A stretch of 64,000 nt of DNA, taken from AP-15 sp963701815 (lineage in GTDB: Bacteria; Pseudomonadota; Alphaproteobacteria; ATCC43930; CGMCC-115725). The stretch lies in the NCBI GenBank assembly GCA_963701815.1, contig CAVPBN010000031.1, positions 124,001-188,000 on the forward strand, written 5' to 3'. Within the stretch, counting starts at the first letter, position 1. Each line of letters begins with the position of its first letter. The position numbers and the translations under genes were made by a program. Shown piece by piece: positions 25,931 to 33,927 of this stretch. A model generated the notes under the pieces. That model ran no database searches. It worked only from the letters and a program-made list of their open reading frames with translations, and was not told the origin of the DNA.

Positions 25931-27122
25931 CTTCACCGATGAGGACGACGCGCTTCTCGACGGAACTTGGCGTCGAGGTCGAGACCGGAGAAGAAGTCGA
26001 GCCGGACGCCGCGCGAGGAGCGGATCATCGCCGGCTTCGAGGAGATTCAGCGTTTCGTCGAGCAGCACGGCCGCGCTCCGCAGCATGGAGAAGGCCGCGA
26101 CATCTTCGAGCGGCTTTACGCGGTGCGCCTCGATCGCCTGCGCGAGCTGGCCGACTGCCGCGCCCTGCTCGAACCCCTCGATCATCAAGGGCTTCTGGCC
26201 GGGGCAGAGGCCGGCCGCGGCCAGCGTCGCCGACGAGATCGACGATGACGAGCTTCTGGCCCAACTCGGGGTGGAGGCCGCCGAGCCGGCCGACATCACG
26301 GAACTCCGTCACGTCCGCTCGGCGGCGGAGAAGCGTGCCGCCGAGGAGATCGCCAATCGCCAAAAATGCGAGGATTTCGATAGCTTCAAGCCGCTGTTCG
26401 AGCAGGTGCAGAAGGAACTCGGCGCGGGCTTGCGGCAGACCAGGCGGTTCGAGCGCAAGTCCGAGATCGCGGCGGGACGGTTCTACATTCTGGGCGGTCA
26501 GAAAGCCTATGTCGCGGCGACGGAGGAGCCGTTCACCAACGAACACGGCAACATAGACGCCCGCCTTCGCGTGATCTTCGACAATGGGACCGAGAGCAAC
26601 CTGCTGATGCGGTCCCTCCAAAAGGCGCTGCAACAGGACCCCGCCGGCCGGCGGATCATCGAACCGTCCGCAGGCCCTCTCTTCACCGACCGGAACGAGG
26701 AGGGGGATGAACCAAGCGGCATCGTTTATGTGCTGCGGAGCAAATCCGATCATCCGGCGGTCGCGGCCAACCGCGATGTTCTGCACAAGATCGGCGTGAC
26801 CGGCGGCGATGTAATGCGGCGGATCGCCGACGCCCGCCTCGACCCGACGTTCCTGATGGCGGATGTCGAGATCGTCGCGACTTACGAGCTGTACAACATC
26901 AACCGGACCCGGCTCGAAAACCTGATCCACCGCGTTTTTGGTGCGGCACGCCTCGATATCGAAATAAAAGACAGGTTCGGGCAGCCGGTCGTCCCGCGCG
27001 AGTGGTTTCTGGTGCCGCTTTTCGTCGTCGACGAGGCCGTCGAGCGGATCAGGGACGGCACGATCACCGGCTACACCTACGACCGGAAAACCGCCTCGCT
27101 CGTGCGGGCCGCCAGCTCATAG
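25923..27122 (+). CDS. GIY-YIG nuclease-family protein coupled to the helicase, N-terminal frameshifts
   Basis: 399-aa literal frame. The C-terminal half is a GIY-YIG domain of the T5orf172/MUG113 type: SGIVYVLRS, then HKIGVTGG, the conserved Arg in VMRRIADARLD, and Glu in RTRLENLIHRVFG. It is followed by a C-terminal tail PVVPREWFLVPLFVVDEAVERI. The N-terminal region in the expected frame (TPREERIIAGFEEIQRFVEQ, RDIFERLYAVRLDRLRELAD) is spread over other frames, with switches near 25960, 25985 and 26200, so residues 13-100 of the literal protein are wrong. It probably nicks or cuts nucleic acid presented by the helicase. The target is unknown. Confidence 0.7.
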   Translation: MPSFTDEDDALLDGTWRRGRDRRRSRAGRRARSGSSPASRRFSVSSSSTAALRSMEKAATSSSGFTRCASIACASWPTAAPCSNPSIIKGFWPGQRPAAASVADEIDDDELLAQLGVEAAEPADITELRHVRSAAEKRAAEEIANRQKCEDFDSFKPLFEQVQKELGAGLRQTRRFERKSEIAAGRFYILGGQKAYVAATEEPFTNEHGNIDARLRVIFDNGTESNLLMRSLQKALQQDPAGRRIIEPSAGPLFTDRNEEGDEPSGIVYVLRSKSDHPAVAANRDVLHKIGVTGGDVMRRIADARLDPTFLMADVEIVATYELYNINRTRLENLIHRVFGAARLDIEIKDRFGQPVVPREWFLVPLFVVDEAVERIRDGTITGYTYDRKTASLVRAASS

Positions 27123-27140
27123 CAGTGGGCGCTGGTCAGC

Positions 27141-27228
27141 CGCGGCCCCACAATTCCTTGGTCGATGCGGGCGCCGTCGGCGAGGGCCGCGAGCTTGGCC
27201 CAGACCACGCTCGCGCAGGAGATCGAGA
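27141..27228 (-). pseudogene. Remnant of the 3' end of the MetE-like gene
   Basis: From 27141 to about 27211 the sequence matches 33933-34005, the last 70 bases of the MetE-like gene, with only a handful of changes (shared blocks GCGGGCGCCGTCGGCGAGGG and GCGAGCTTGGCCCAGAC). Weaker similarity runs to about 27228. Both copies have the same orientation. The remnant encodes only the C-terminal AKLAALADGARI region and is not functional. It lies just upstream of the FecR-TPR-barrel gene in a 390-bp gap (27123-27512) that also holds a CRP-type palindrome. Confidence 0.75.
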
Positions 27229-27300
27229 CAGCGGTCGCGGGGCCGAAGCACGGTCGGTCCGACCGGTCGGCGGATCAGCCGACCGGAAAATTTCGCGTTG

Positions 27301-27316
27301 TGTGCGGGACCTCACA
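27301..27316. promoter_or_regulatory. CRP-type palindrome upstream of the FecR-TPR-barrel gene
   Basis: TGTGC-GGGACC-TCACA, one mismatch from the E. coli CRP consensus TGTGA-N6-TCACA. It is about 200 bp before the ATG at 27513. The flanks (AATTTCGCGTTG before it) resemble those of the site at 40779. Function is inferred from the CRP homologue at 41043. Confidence 0.5.
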
Positions 27317-27512
27317 TTTCCGCTGCGTCGATCTCTGGTAGGTAGGCCTCGGCTGGCGGGGCTGGGCTACTGGTTGGTTCCCGCTGCGCTTGTTTGGAAA
27401 AATCAGCCGAAATAGCATGGTAAGATCGTCGTAAGAAAAGCAGGGCCGAGGTCGCGGCCTCGGACCGCCGCGGCGCTCGGCCTCTGCCTGGCGCGAAACT
27501 GGAGGGCGCAGA

Positions 27513-30500
27513 ATGGTTCTCTGGTGCCCAGCACAGCATTGCGAGCGGAGGCGCTTGGAGTTGGCCGCATTGTCGGTGCTGCTCTTGGTTGTCGTCGATT
27601 TTCTGCCGCTCCGCGCTGCGGGACAGACCCGGTGCGAGATCGCGGTCGCCAGGATCGTCTCGGCGGAGGGCGAGGTTTCGGTCAGCGGGACAGCGGCGGG
27701 CTCGATCCGTCCTGTCGCGGCCGAGGCAGAGGCGCGCCTGTGTCCCGGAGATACGGTTCTCGTGGGCCCGCGGAGCAGAGCCGCCGTCCGCCTCGAAGAC
27801 ACCGGTCAGGTGGTTCGGCTCGATCAGGGCACGATATTGCGGGTCCTGCCGCCGCGGCGGGCCGGGCGACCGCTGCTCGACCTTACCCGCGGCATGATCG
27901 AGCTGTTCAGCCCCGGCGGACGACCGCTCGATGTCCAAACCCCCTACGTCACCGCCGGTGTCGAGGGGACCGAATTTTTTGTTGTCGTCGACCTTGCGCG
28001 CAAGCTGGCCCAAGTAGGCGTCATCGATGGCCGGGTCGGCGTCGAAAACGCCCAGGGGCGGCTCTCGCTCGCTTCGGGCGAGACGGCCGTCGCCCAACCG
28101 GGCGCGGCGCCGCGCCGGATCGATCTCCGGCCGCGCGATCAGGTGCGATGGTCGATCTACTATCCACCGGCAATGTGGGACCTGCCGGCCGGCGGGCCGC
28201 CCGTCGACCCGGGCGTTCGCCGAGCCTGGCAGGCGTGGCAGGCCGGGAATCTCGCGGCGGCCGTGCGGTACATCGGCGCCATTTCTTCGACTGCGCCGCT
28301 CGACGCCGTATCCCTCGACTTTCTCGCCGCCATTCTGATTTCGTTGGGCAGGATCGACGAGGCGGGCCCCTTGCTCGAGCGCAGCGCGCGGCTCGATCCG
28401 AGATCGCCGCGCGCGCCGGCGCTGCGCGCCATCGTCGAGGTGGCGAGAAACCAACCGCAACGGGCTGTCGAGGCGGCGGATGCCGCGGTTGCGCTCGACC
28501 CGGCGAGCCCGGCGGCGCGCATCGCTCAATCCTACGCGCTGCAAGCGGGGCTCCGGCTCGAGCAAGCCCGGGCCGCGCTGCGCGCCGCGACTCCCCCAAA
28601 TGATCCGTTGGTGCTGGCGCGGCTTGCCGAAGTCGAATTTTACCTCGGCAATATCGGAGAGGCGCGGCGCACCGCGGAGCGCGCGATCGCGGCGGCGCCG
28701 ACGCTGAGCCGCCCACGCTCGATCCTTGGTTTCGCCGATCTCGCCCAATTCCGCTTCGCCGCGGCCGAGGAGGCATTTCACGCCGCGGCAAAGCTCGATC
28801 CGGCGGACCCGCTGCCGCGCCTCGGGCTGGGGCTGACCGCCATTCGGCGCGGCGAATTGGCCGGAGGGACCAAGGAACTCGAGCTTGCGGTCGCTCTCGA
28901 TCCCGCGAGTTCGGTGCTCCGCAGTTATCTGGGCAAGGCCTATGCGGCCGATTTGCGTTATCCCTCCGCTCAGCGCGAATGGGGGCTGGCTAAGCAGAAC
29001 GACCCGAACGACCCCACTCCCTGGCTGTATCAGGCGCTCGCCGAGCGCTCGCTGAACCGGCCGGGCGATGCGCTGGCGGATCTGCAGCAATCGATCGCGA
29101 GAAACGACAATCGCGCGGTTTACCGATCGAGCCTTCTGCTCGATCAGGATCTGGCGACGCGCAGCGCCGATCTCGCCGGCATCTACCGCGATCTGGGGTT
29201 CGACCAGGCCGCTGTGGTTCAGGGATACAAGTCGGTAAACACCGATCCTTCCGACCCTTCGGCGCACCGGTTTCTGTCGGGGAGTTTTCTCGGGCTGCCG
29301 CGTTACGAGACGGCCAGCGACAGCGAATTGTTGCAATCGCTGTTGCTGCAGCCGCTCAACGTCAATCCGCCGCCGCCGCGCCTCTCGCGCCAGGTGCTGG
29401 GCCTTCTCCCGCTCTTCGAACCGACCCGGACCACGTACAACGAATTTTCGCCGCTCTTTGCCAGCGACGGTCTCGGCCTGCTGACGGACGGATTTGCCGG
29501 CAATTACGGCGCTGTCGGGGGGACCCTTCTGGCCAATGGCCTGTACCGCAACATCTCTCTGAGCCTTGGCCAGTTTTATTCGCGCACCGACGGCATTCAT
29601 CCGAACGGCGATCTTCGCCAACGCGTCACCGATCTCATTTTTCAACCGGCGCTGTCCGATCAGGCGAGCCTGCTCGCCGAGTTCCGTTATTCGGATTTCG
29701 ATGCCGGCGATTTTCAGAACCGGTTCAACCTCGCAAATTTTGACCCAACCGAACGCCAGACCGACAATGATCGGGAGTATCGGCTCGGCGGACATTACGA
29801 TGTGGCTCCGGGTGTGACCCTGGTCGGCGTCTGGACGCATGGCAATACCAATGCATTGACGACCACCGATCTGCCTTCTGCCCTGCAGCAGAGCATCAAT
29901 GCAGACACCGGCGAAGCCGCGGTATACCTGACGGGGCATCGCTTCAATATCGTCGCCGGCGGGAGCGCTTTTTCCGGACTTGTTCAGCCGCAGGCAACCG
30001 TTTTCGGCGCTCCCGTATCAGTCCCGACTATTCAGGATACCAACCAAAGCCTTTGGCTTTACAATAATCTTCTGCCAATTCCGGAGTTACAGCTCACCAT
30101 CGGCGGCAGCTTCGACCAGTTCCGCGGGATCGTCGATCGGACGGAGTTCGACCCGAAACTGGGGGCGAGCTGGAATCTTCTGCCGAATACCACTCTGCGT
30201 GCCGCGTGGTTCACCACTTTGAGACGGCCGCTGATCGGCGATCTGGAATTTCGCAGCGGCCAAACGATCGAACCCACTCAAATCGCCGGTTTCAACCAGT
30301 TGTTTGACGACGATGCCGGCACCAAGGCCCAGCGCTGGGGTATCGGCATCGATCAGAAGGTTTCGCACCCGTTCTTTGAGGCCGACACGCTGCTGCTCGG
30401 CGCAGAATGGTCGCAACGCCGGCTCAGCGTGCCTCTCCTGCCAAAAATCGACGAAGTCGTCGAGCAGACTTGGAAAGAACAACTCGGCCTGGCGTATTTG

Positions 30501-30914
30501 AGCTGGTTGCCGAGCGACCGGCTCGCCTTAAATGCAGAGCTCGATTACGAGACGTCGCTCCGGCCCCCTTTGGCGGCGAGCCTCGACGGCTTCTCTAGGA
30601 TTCGGTTGCTGCAAGTCCCGATCGAGGCGCGATATTTCGATCCGAACGGCTTGATAGGCCTGGTGAGGACGACAGTCGTGCGGGAGCAAGGACGATTTTT
30701 CGATTTCGCCACCAACCACTTGATCCCTGGTGAAGGGACTTTTGCAACGTTGGATATGGGTATCGGCTGGAGATATCCCGGCCGGCCGTTTATTGTAACA
30801 TTCGAGGTCGAGAATTTGCTGGATTCGCATTTCCAATATCAGGACATCGACCCGCTCAACCAGCGCATATTTCCGCGCCGTACCTTTCTTGCCCGTCTCA
30901 CCTGCCGTCTATGA
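27513..30914 (+). CDS. FecR-TPR-beta-barrel fusion, outer-membrane protein
   Basis: 1133 aa. ATG 27513 has GGAGG seven bases upstream. An N-terminal signal segment (LELAALSVLLLVVVDFLPL) is followed by a FecR-like domain at about residues 45-195 with core TPYVTAGVEGTEFFVVVD. TPR-type helices fill about 235-600 (ARAALRAATPPNDPLVLARL, GELAGGTKELELAVALDPAS). The last 490 residues alternate polar and hydrophobic residues as in an outer-membrane barrel with aromatic girdles (GLYRNISLSLGQFYSR, PFIVTFEVENLLDSHFQY). The C-terminus RLTCRL resembles a TonB-receptor end, but no plug domain or TonB box is seen. It likely senses or scaffolds at the outer membrane. The lipoprotein and CHASE2 cyclase genes follow directly. 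Confidence 0.82.
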   Translation: MVLWCPAQHCERRRLELAALSVLLLVVVDFLPLRAAGQTRCEIAVARIVSAEGEVSVSGTAAGSIRPVAAEAEARLCPGDTVLVGPRSRAAVRLEDTGQVVRLDQGTILRVLPPRRAGRPLLDLTRGMIELFSPGGRPLDVQTPYVTAGVEGTEFFVVVDLARKLAQVGVIDGRVGVENAQGRLSLASGETAVAQPGAAPRRIDLRPRDQVRWSIYYPPAMWDLPAGGPPVDPGVRRAWQAWQAGNLAAAVRYIGAISSTAPLDAVSLDFLAAILISLGRIDEAGPLLERSARLDPRSPRAPALRAIVEVARNQPQRAVEAADAAVALDPASPAARIAQSYALQAGLRLEQARAALRAATPPNDPLVLARLAEVEFYLGNIGEARRTAERAIAAAPTLSRPRSILGFADLAQFRFAAAEEAFHAAAKLDPADPLPRLGLGLTAIRRGELAGGTKELELAVALDPASSVLRSYLGKAYAADLRYPSAQREWGLAKQNDPNDPTPWLYQALAERSLNRPGDALADLQQSIARNDNRAVYRSSLLLDQDLATRSADLAGIYRDLGFDQAAVVQGYKSVNTDPSDPSAHRFLSGSFLGLPRYETASDSELLQSLLLQPLNVNPPPPRLSRQVLGLLPLFEPTRTTYNEFSPLFASDGLGLLTDGFAGNYGAVGGTLLANGLYRNISLSLGQFYSRTDGIHPNGDLRQRVTDLIFQPALSDQASLLAEFRYSDFDAGDFQNRFNLANFDPTERQTDNDREYRLGGHYDVAPGVTLVGVWTHGNTNALTTTDLPSALQQSINADTGEAAVYLTGHRFNIVAGGSAFSGLVQPQATVFGAPVSVPTIQDTNQSLWLYNNLLPIPELQLTIGGSFDQFRGIVDRTEFDPKLGASWNLLPNTTLRAAWFTTLRRPLIGDLEFRSGQTIEPTQIAGFNQLFDDDAGTKAQRWGIGIDQKVSHPFFEADTLLLGAEWSQRRLSVPLLPKIDEVVEQTWKEQLGLAYLSWLPSDRLALNAELDYETSLRPPLAASLDGFSRIRLLQVPIEARYFDPNGLIGLVRTTVVREQGRFFDFATNHLIPGEGTFATLDMGIGWRYPGRPFIVTFEVENLLDSHFQYQDIDPLNQRIFPRRTFLARLTCRL

Positions 30915-31015
30915 AGCACATTGCATCGGACCCTTGGGATGGCGCCGAAGCCGCCGCAGCAATTCGGGGAGCATCGGTGGTCTTGCGTCACTCAAATATC
31001 GAGGAGCTCACGAAC

Positions 31016-31564
31016 ATGGAGAAATGCCCGGAGTACACGATATGCGCAAAGGGTATTGCTGTTTTGACCGCGGCGTTCATCGCCGTTCTGCTTGCGGGAT
31101 GTGCTCCGCAAGGCGGTGCCTCGTCGTCGGAACCCGTATCCCTCGAGATAACTCAGAGTGGCGACATCGCCGGGGGGCTCGGGACGCCCGGGGTCCTGCC
31201 TACGACACCTGATTATCCAGGTGTGAGAACCGGTTCTCCTCCCGGCAGAGTAAGGAATTACACGATCGGCAGGGGCATGGCGTCGAGCTCGACCAATCTG
31301 TCGGCCGCGGTCCAGTCTGTCTGCCTGTGGGATACCGACCCGAAACAGGCGGAATGCTGGCCCGCCGATCGTCCGGCCCAGGTTGAGCTGGACAGCACCG
31401 GTATCCGAAGCGTTTCATACCAATCACCCGACGGCAAGCCGATCAAGGGGGGAGCGCCGATAGGAGCGGCGCCAACTCCGATTCCAGGCAAGGGGTTCAG
31501 CATCTTCCTGTGCAAGCACGGGTGTGCATTTAAAGTAGACGGCACGACCATGTGTATCTGCTGA
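31016..31564 (+). CDS. Lipoprotein, hypothetical
   Basis: 182 aa from ATG 31016, chosen because GAGGAG lies about nine bases upstream and a lipoprotein signal follows (TAAFIAVLLAGC, lipid-modified Cys29). The frame is also open from ATG 30911, which overlaps the barrel gene's stop as ATGA. That start would place 35 residues before the signal peptide, so it looks less likely. The mature protein is Ser/Gly/Pro-rich, then has cysteine pairs (VCLWDTDPKQAEC, FLCKHGCAFKVDGTTMCIC) suggesting disulfides. No known domain. Its position between the barrel protein and the CHASE2 cyclase suggests a periplasmic partner in one sensory system. Confidence 0.75.
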   Translation: MEKCPEYTICAKGIAVLTAAFIAVLLAGCAPQGGASSSEPVSLEITQSGDIAGGLGTPGVLPTTPDYPGVRTGSPPGRVRNYTIGRGMASSSTNLSAAVQSVCLWDTDPKQAECWPADRPAQVELDSTGIRSVSYQSPDGKPIKGGAPIGAAPTPIPGKGFSIFLCKHGCAFKVDGTTMCIC

Positions 31565-31586
31565 CGGTTTCTCGCCGGCAGGGGCC

Positions 31587-33860
31587 GTGGAACGGTATAG
31601 ACACATGCCGGAAACGGTCGGCGCTGCGCTCAGATCGATACCGTGGCCGCGCCGGGCCAGGCTGGGGGTTGCGGCCTGGGTCACCCTCGCGGCCGGGCTC
31701 GCGGGGCTGTTGCTGAGCGCCGATCTGCTCGGCGGCGGCATCGAGGATCGGCTCGGACATTTCGTCCTGTTCCGCATGCGCGGCGCCCTACCGCCTCCAC
31801 CGGAGGTGGTGGTCGTGGCCGAGGACCGCGCCTCCGCCGAGGCGCTGGGGTTGCCTCACGGCACCGGACGTTGGCCGCGCGCTTTGCACGCCCGGGCCAT
31901 CGAAAGACTGATGGCGCGTCATGCCGCCGTCATCGCCTTCGACCTGATATTCGACACGCCCGACCCCGGCGACGACGAGGTGCTCGCCCGTGCACTCCGT
32001 CGAGCCGGCTGCGTCGTCCTGTTGCGAGGCCTCGAACGCCGCATCATGGCCGGACAAGCCGGTTCTTCGATCGAGATCGACCAGCCGATCGATCCGATCC
32101 CGAAGCTCGCCGAAGCGGCCGCCGCCGTCACCCGCTTTCCGCTCCCCAAGGTCCCGGCTCGGATCGATCAGTTCTGGACCTTTCACGGCCTGACCGGAGT
32201 TCCGACGACGCCGAGCGCGGTGTTGCAATTGGCCGCGCGCGACATCGCCGGGCGCTGGACCGCGTTTCTGGCTTTGGAGGCCGATCTGCCGAAGTTCGAT
32301 GCAAAGGATTGGCAGGGCGCCGGTGTCATCGCCGCGATGCAAAAGCTGCATGCGGCGCTTCGCGCCGATCCGGACGCAGCCGGCCGGCTGCGGGCCCGGC
32401 TGCAGGACGGCGGGTGGAATGAGGCCGATAGGCGCCGGATCTCTGCGCTCCTCGCCCTTTATGCGGGCGAGGACAGCCGATACCTCGACTTCCGCGGTCC
32501 GGCAGGGAGCGTCCGGACCATCAGCTATGCGGCGCTGTTCTCCGAATCCGACAAGCAGGCGGAAGCCGCAATTGGAGACCTTTCCGGCAAGGTCGTCTTC
32601 ATCGGGGTTTCAGAACTCCACAGCACCACCCAGGCCGACGCTTACGACACCGTCTTTTCCGGGGAGACCGGGGTCAATATCACCGGCGCCGAGATCGGCG
32701 CGACGGCGTTCGCCGATCTCGCCGAGGAGGCGTCGCCGCGTCGCCCGGTTGCCGCCGCCACGATCGAGATGATCCTGGTCGCACTGTCGCTCGGTGTCGC
32801 CGCCGGCTCGGGCCGCATGATCGCGGTCGCTGCCGTCGGGGCAGCGATCGCCACCGGCGTTCTCGTCGTGGGCTGGCACGCCTTTCTGACGCGGGGCTGG
32901 TTTCTGCCGGTCGCCGGTCCGATCCTGTTTCAGATCCCCGCCGGCTTGCTGACCGCCGCTGCGTGCCTGCGCCTGGAGGAAAGACGCCGGCGGGAGCGCA
33001 TGGCCGGCGCCGCCCGGCAATATCTGCCGGAGGAAGTAGTGCGCAGCCTGGCCTCCGGGCCGCTGCACAGTTCCGCTCGCCTGACCGGCGAAACCCGTTT
33101 CTCGGTGTGCCTGGCGTCGGACATCGAAGGTTTCACTACCGTTTCGGAACGGCTTCCGCCGCACACGGTCCAGACCCTGCTCAATCAGTACTTCAACCTC
33201 ATGTTCGGAGTCATCCAGCGGCATGGCGGAATTATTTCCGACATAGCCGGCGACGGAGTCATGTCGGTGTGGAGCGCCCCAGCCTACTCCCTGGCGGCTT
33301 GCACCGGCGCGGTCGCCGCGGCGGTCGAGCTGTTGGAGGTCGTAGCGCGATTTAACCTCGCGCATCCAGATCAGCCGCTGCCGACCAGGATCGGCATCCA
33401 TGCGGGTTCGGCGCTCGTCGGGATCGTTGGCGGGGCCGGCCATTATGCCTCTACGGTGGTCGGAGATGTAGCCAATACCGCGTCGCGGATCGAAAGCTTG
33501 AACAAGCAGCTCGGGACCCGCCTATTGGCCTCGGAACAATCGTTGACGGAAGTGGCGGGCTTTACTCTGCGGCCCCTTGGAGCGTTCCTGCTCGCTGGGA
33601 AGTCCGAGCCCATCCGCGTCGCCGAGGTGCTCGGACCAACCGGAGACCAACGTGCGGCGGCGCTGGCCGGCGACTTTGCAGCAGCGTTCGCATCGCTCCA
33701 ATCCCAGCGCTGGGACGAAGCCGTGAAGCTGCTGGGGGCCCTATTGCGGGCCTATCCGGGCGATGGGCCATCTTCCTTTTTTCTTGCGCGGGCGCTGCGG
33801 TTGCGTGCGGCGCCCCGGCAAGCCTCGCTGGCGCTGGTCCCGCGCATCGACAAGAAATAG
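31587..33860 (+). CDS. CHASE2-domain class III adenylate cyclase
   Basis: 757 aa from GTG 31587 (ATG 31605 is also possible). An N-terminal helix (residues 27-48) leads to a periplasmic CHASE2 sensor (VVVAEDRASAEALGLPHGTG, VIAFDLIFDTPDPGDDEVLA, GKVVFIGVSELHSTTQ). Three membrane helices follow at about 391-455, then the cytoplasmic cyclase at about 505-690: metal Asp in CLASDIEGFTTVSE and in DIAGDGVMSVW, Asn/Arg in GDVANTASRIESL. The short tail resembles TPR helices. It converts an extracytoplasmic signal into cAMP or cGMP. CHASE2 and FecR proteins commonly occur together, and the order here (22 bp after the lipoprotein) supports one operon with the barrel protein. Confidence 0.9.
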   Translation: MERYRHMPETVGAALRSIPWPRRARLGVAAWVTLAAGLAGLLLSADLLGGGIEDRLGHFVLFRMRGALPPPPEVVVVAEDRASAEALGLPHGTGRWPRALHARAIERLMARHAAVIAFDLIFDTPDPGDDEVLARALRRAGCVVLLRGLERRIMAGQAGSSIEIDQPIDPIPKLAEAAAAVTRFPLPKVPARIDQFWTFHGLTGVPTTPSAVLQLAARDIAGRWTAFLALEADLPKFDAKDWQGAGVIAAMQKLHAALRADPDAAGRLRARLQDGGWNEADRRRISALLALYAGEDSRYLDFRGPAGSVRTISYAALFSESDKQAEAAIGDLSGKVVFIGVSELHSTTQADAYDTVFSGETGVNITGAEIGATAFADLAEEASPRRPVAAATIEMILVALSLGVAAGSGRMIAVAAVGAAIATGVLVVGWHAFLTRGWFLPVAGPILFQIPAGLLTAAACLRLEERRRRERMAGAARQYLPEEVVRSLASGPLHSSARLTGETRFSVCLASDIEGFTTVSERLPPHTVQTLLNQYFNLMFGVIQRHGGIISDIAGDGVMSVWSAPAYSLAACTGAVAAAVELLEVVARFNLAHPDQPLPTRIGIHAGSALVGIVGGAGHYASTVVGDVANTASRIESLNKQLGTRLLASEQSLTEVAGFTLRPLGAFLLAGKSEPIRVAEVLGPTGDQRAAALAGDFAAAFASLQSQRWDEAVKLLGALLRAYPGDGPSSFFLARALRLRAAPRQASLALVPRIDKK

Positions 33861-33927
33861 CCGAGCCGATCAGCCCGCCCGACAGTTGGAAAAATCGGCC
33901 GGCTGGTCGCCAATCCGGGTCGAATGC

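Noticed and set aside
27312..29939. An 875-aa minus-strand open frame
   Set aside because: It is antisense to the FecR-TPR-barrel gene and arginine-rich; the plus-strand reading has signal peptide, FecR core, TPRs and barrel strands.
30911..31015. Lipoprotein start at ATG 30911 overlapping the barrel gene stop
   Set aside because: It would place 35 residues ahead of a well-formed lipoprotein signal; ATG 31016 has its own GAGGAG.
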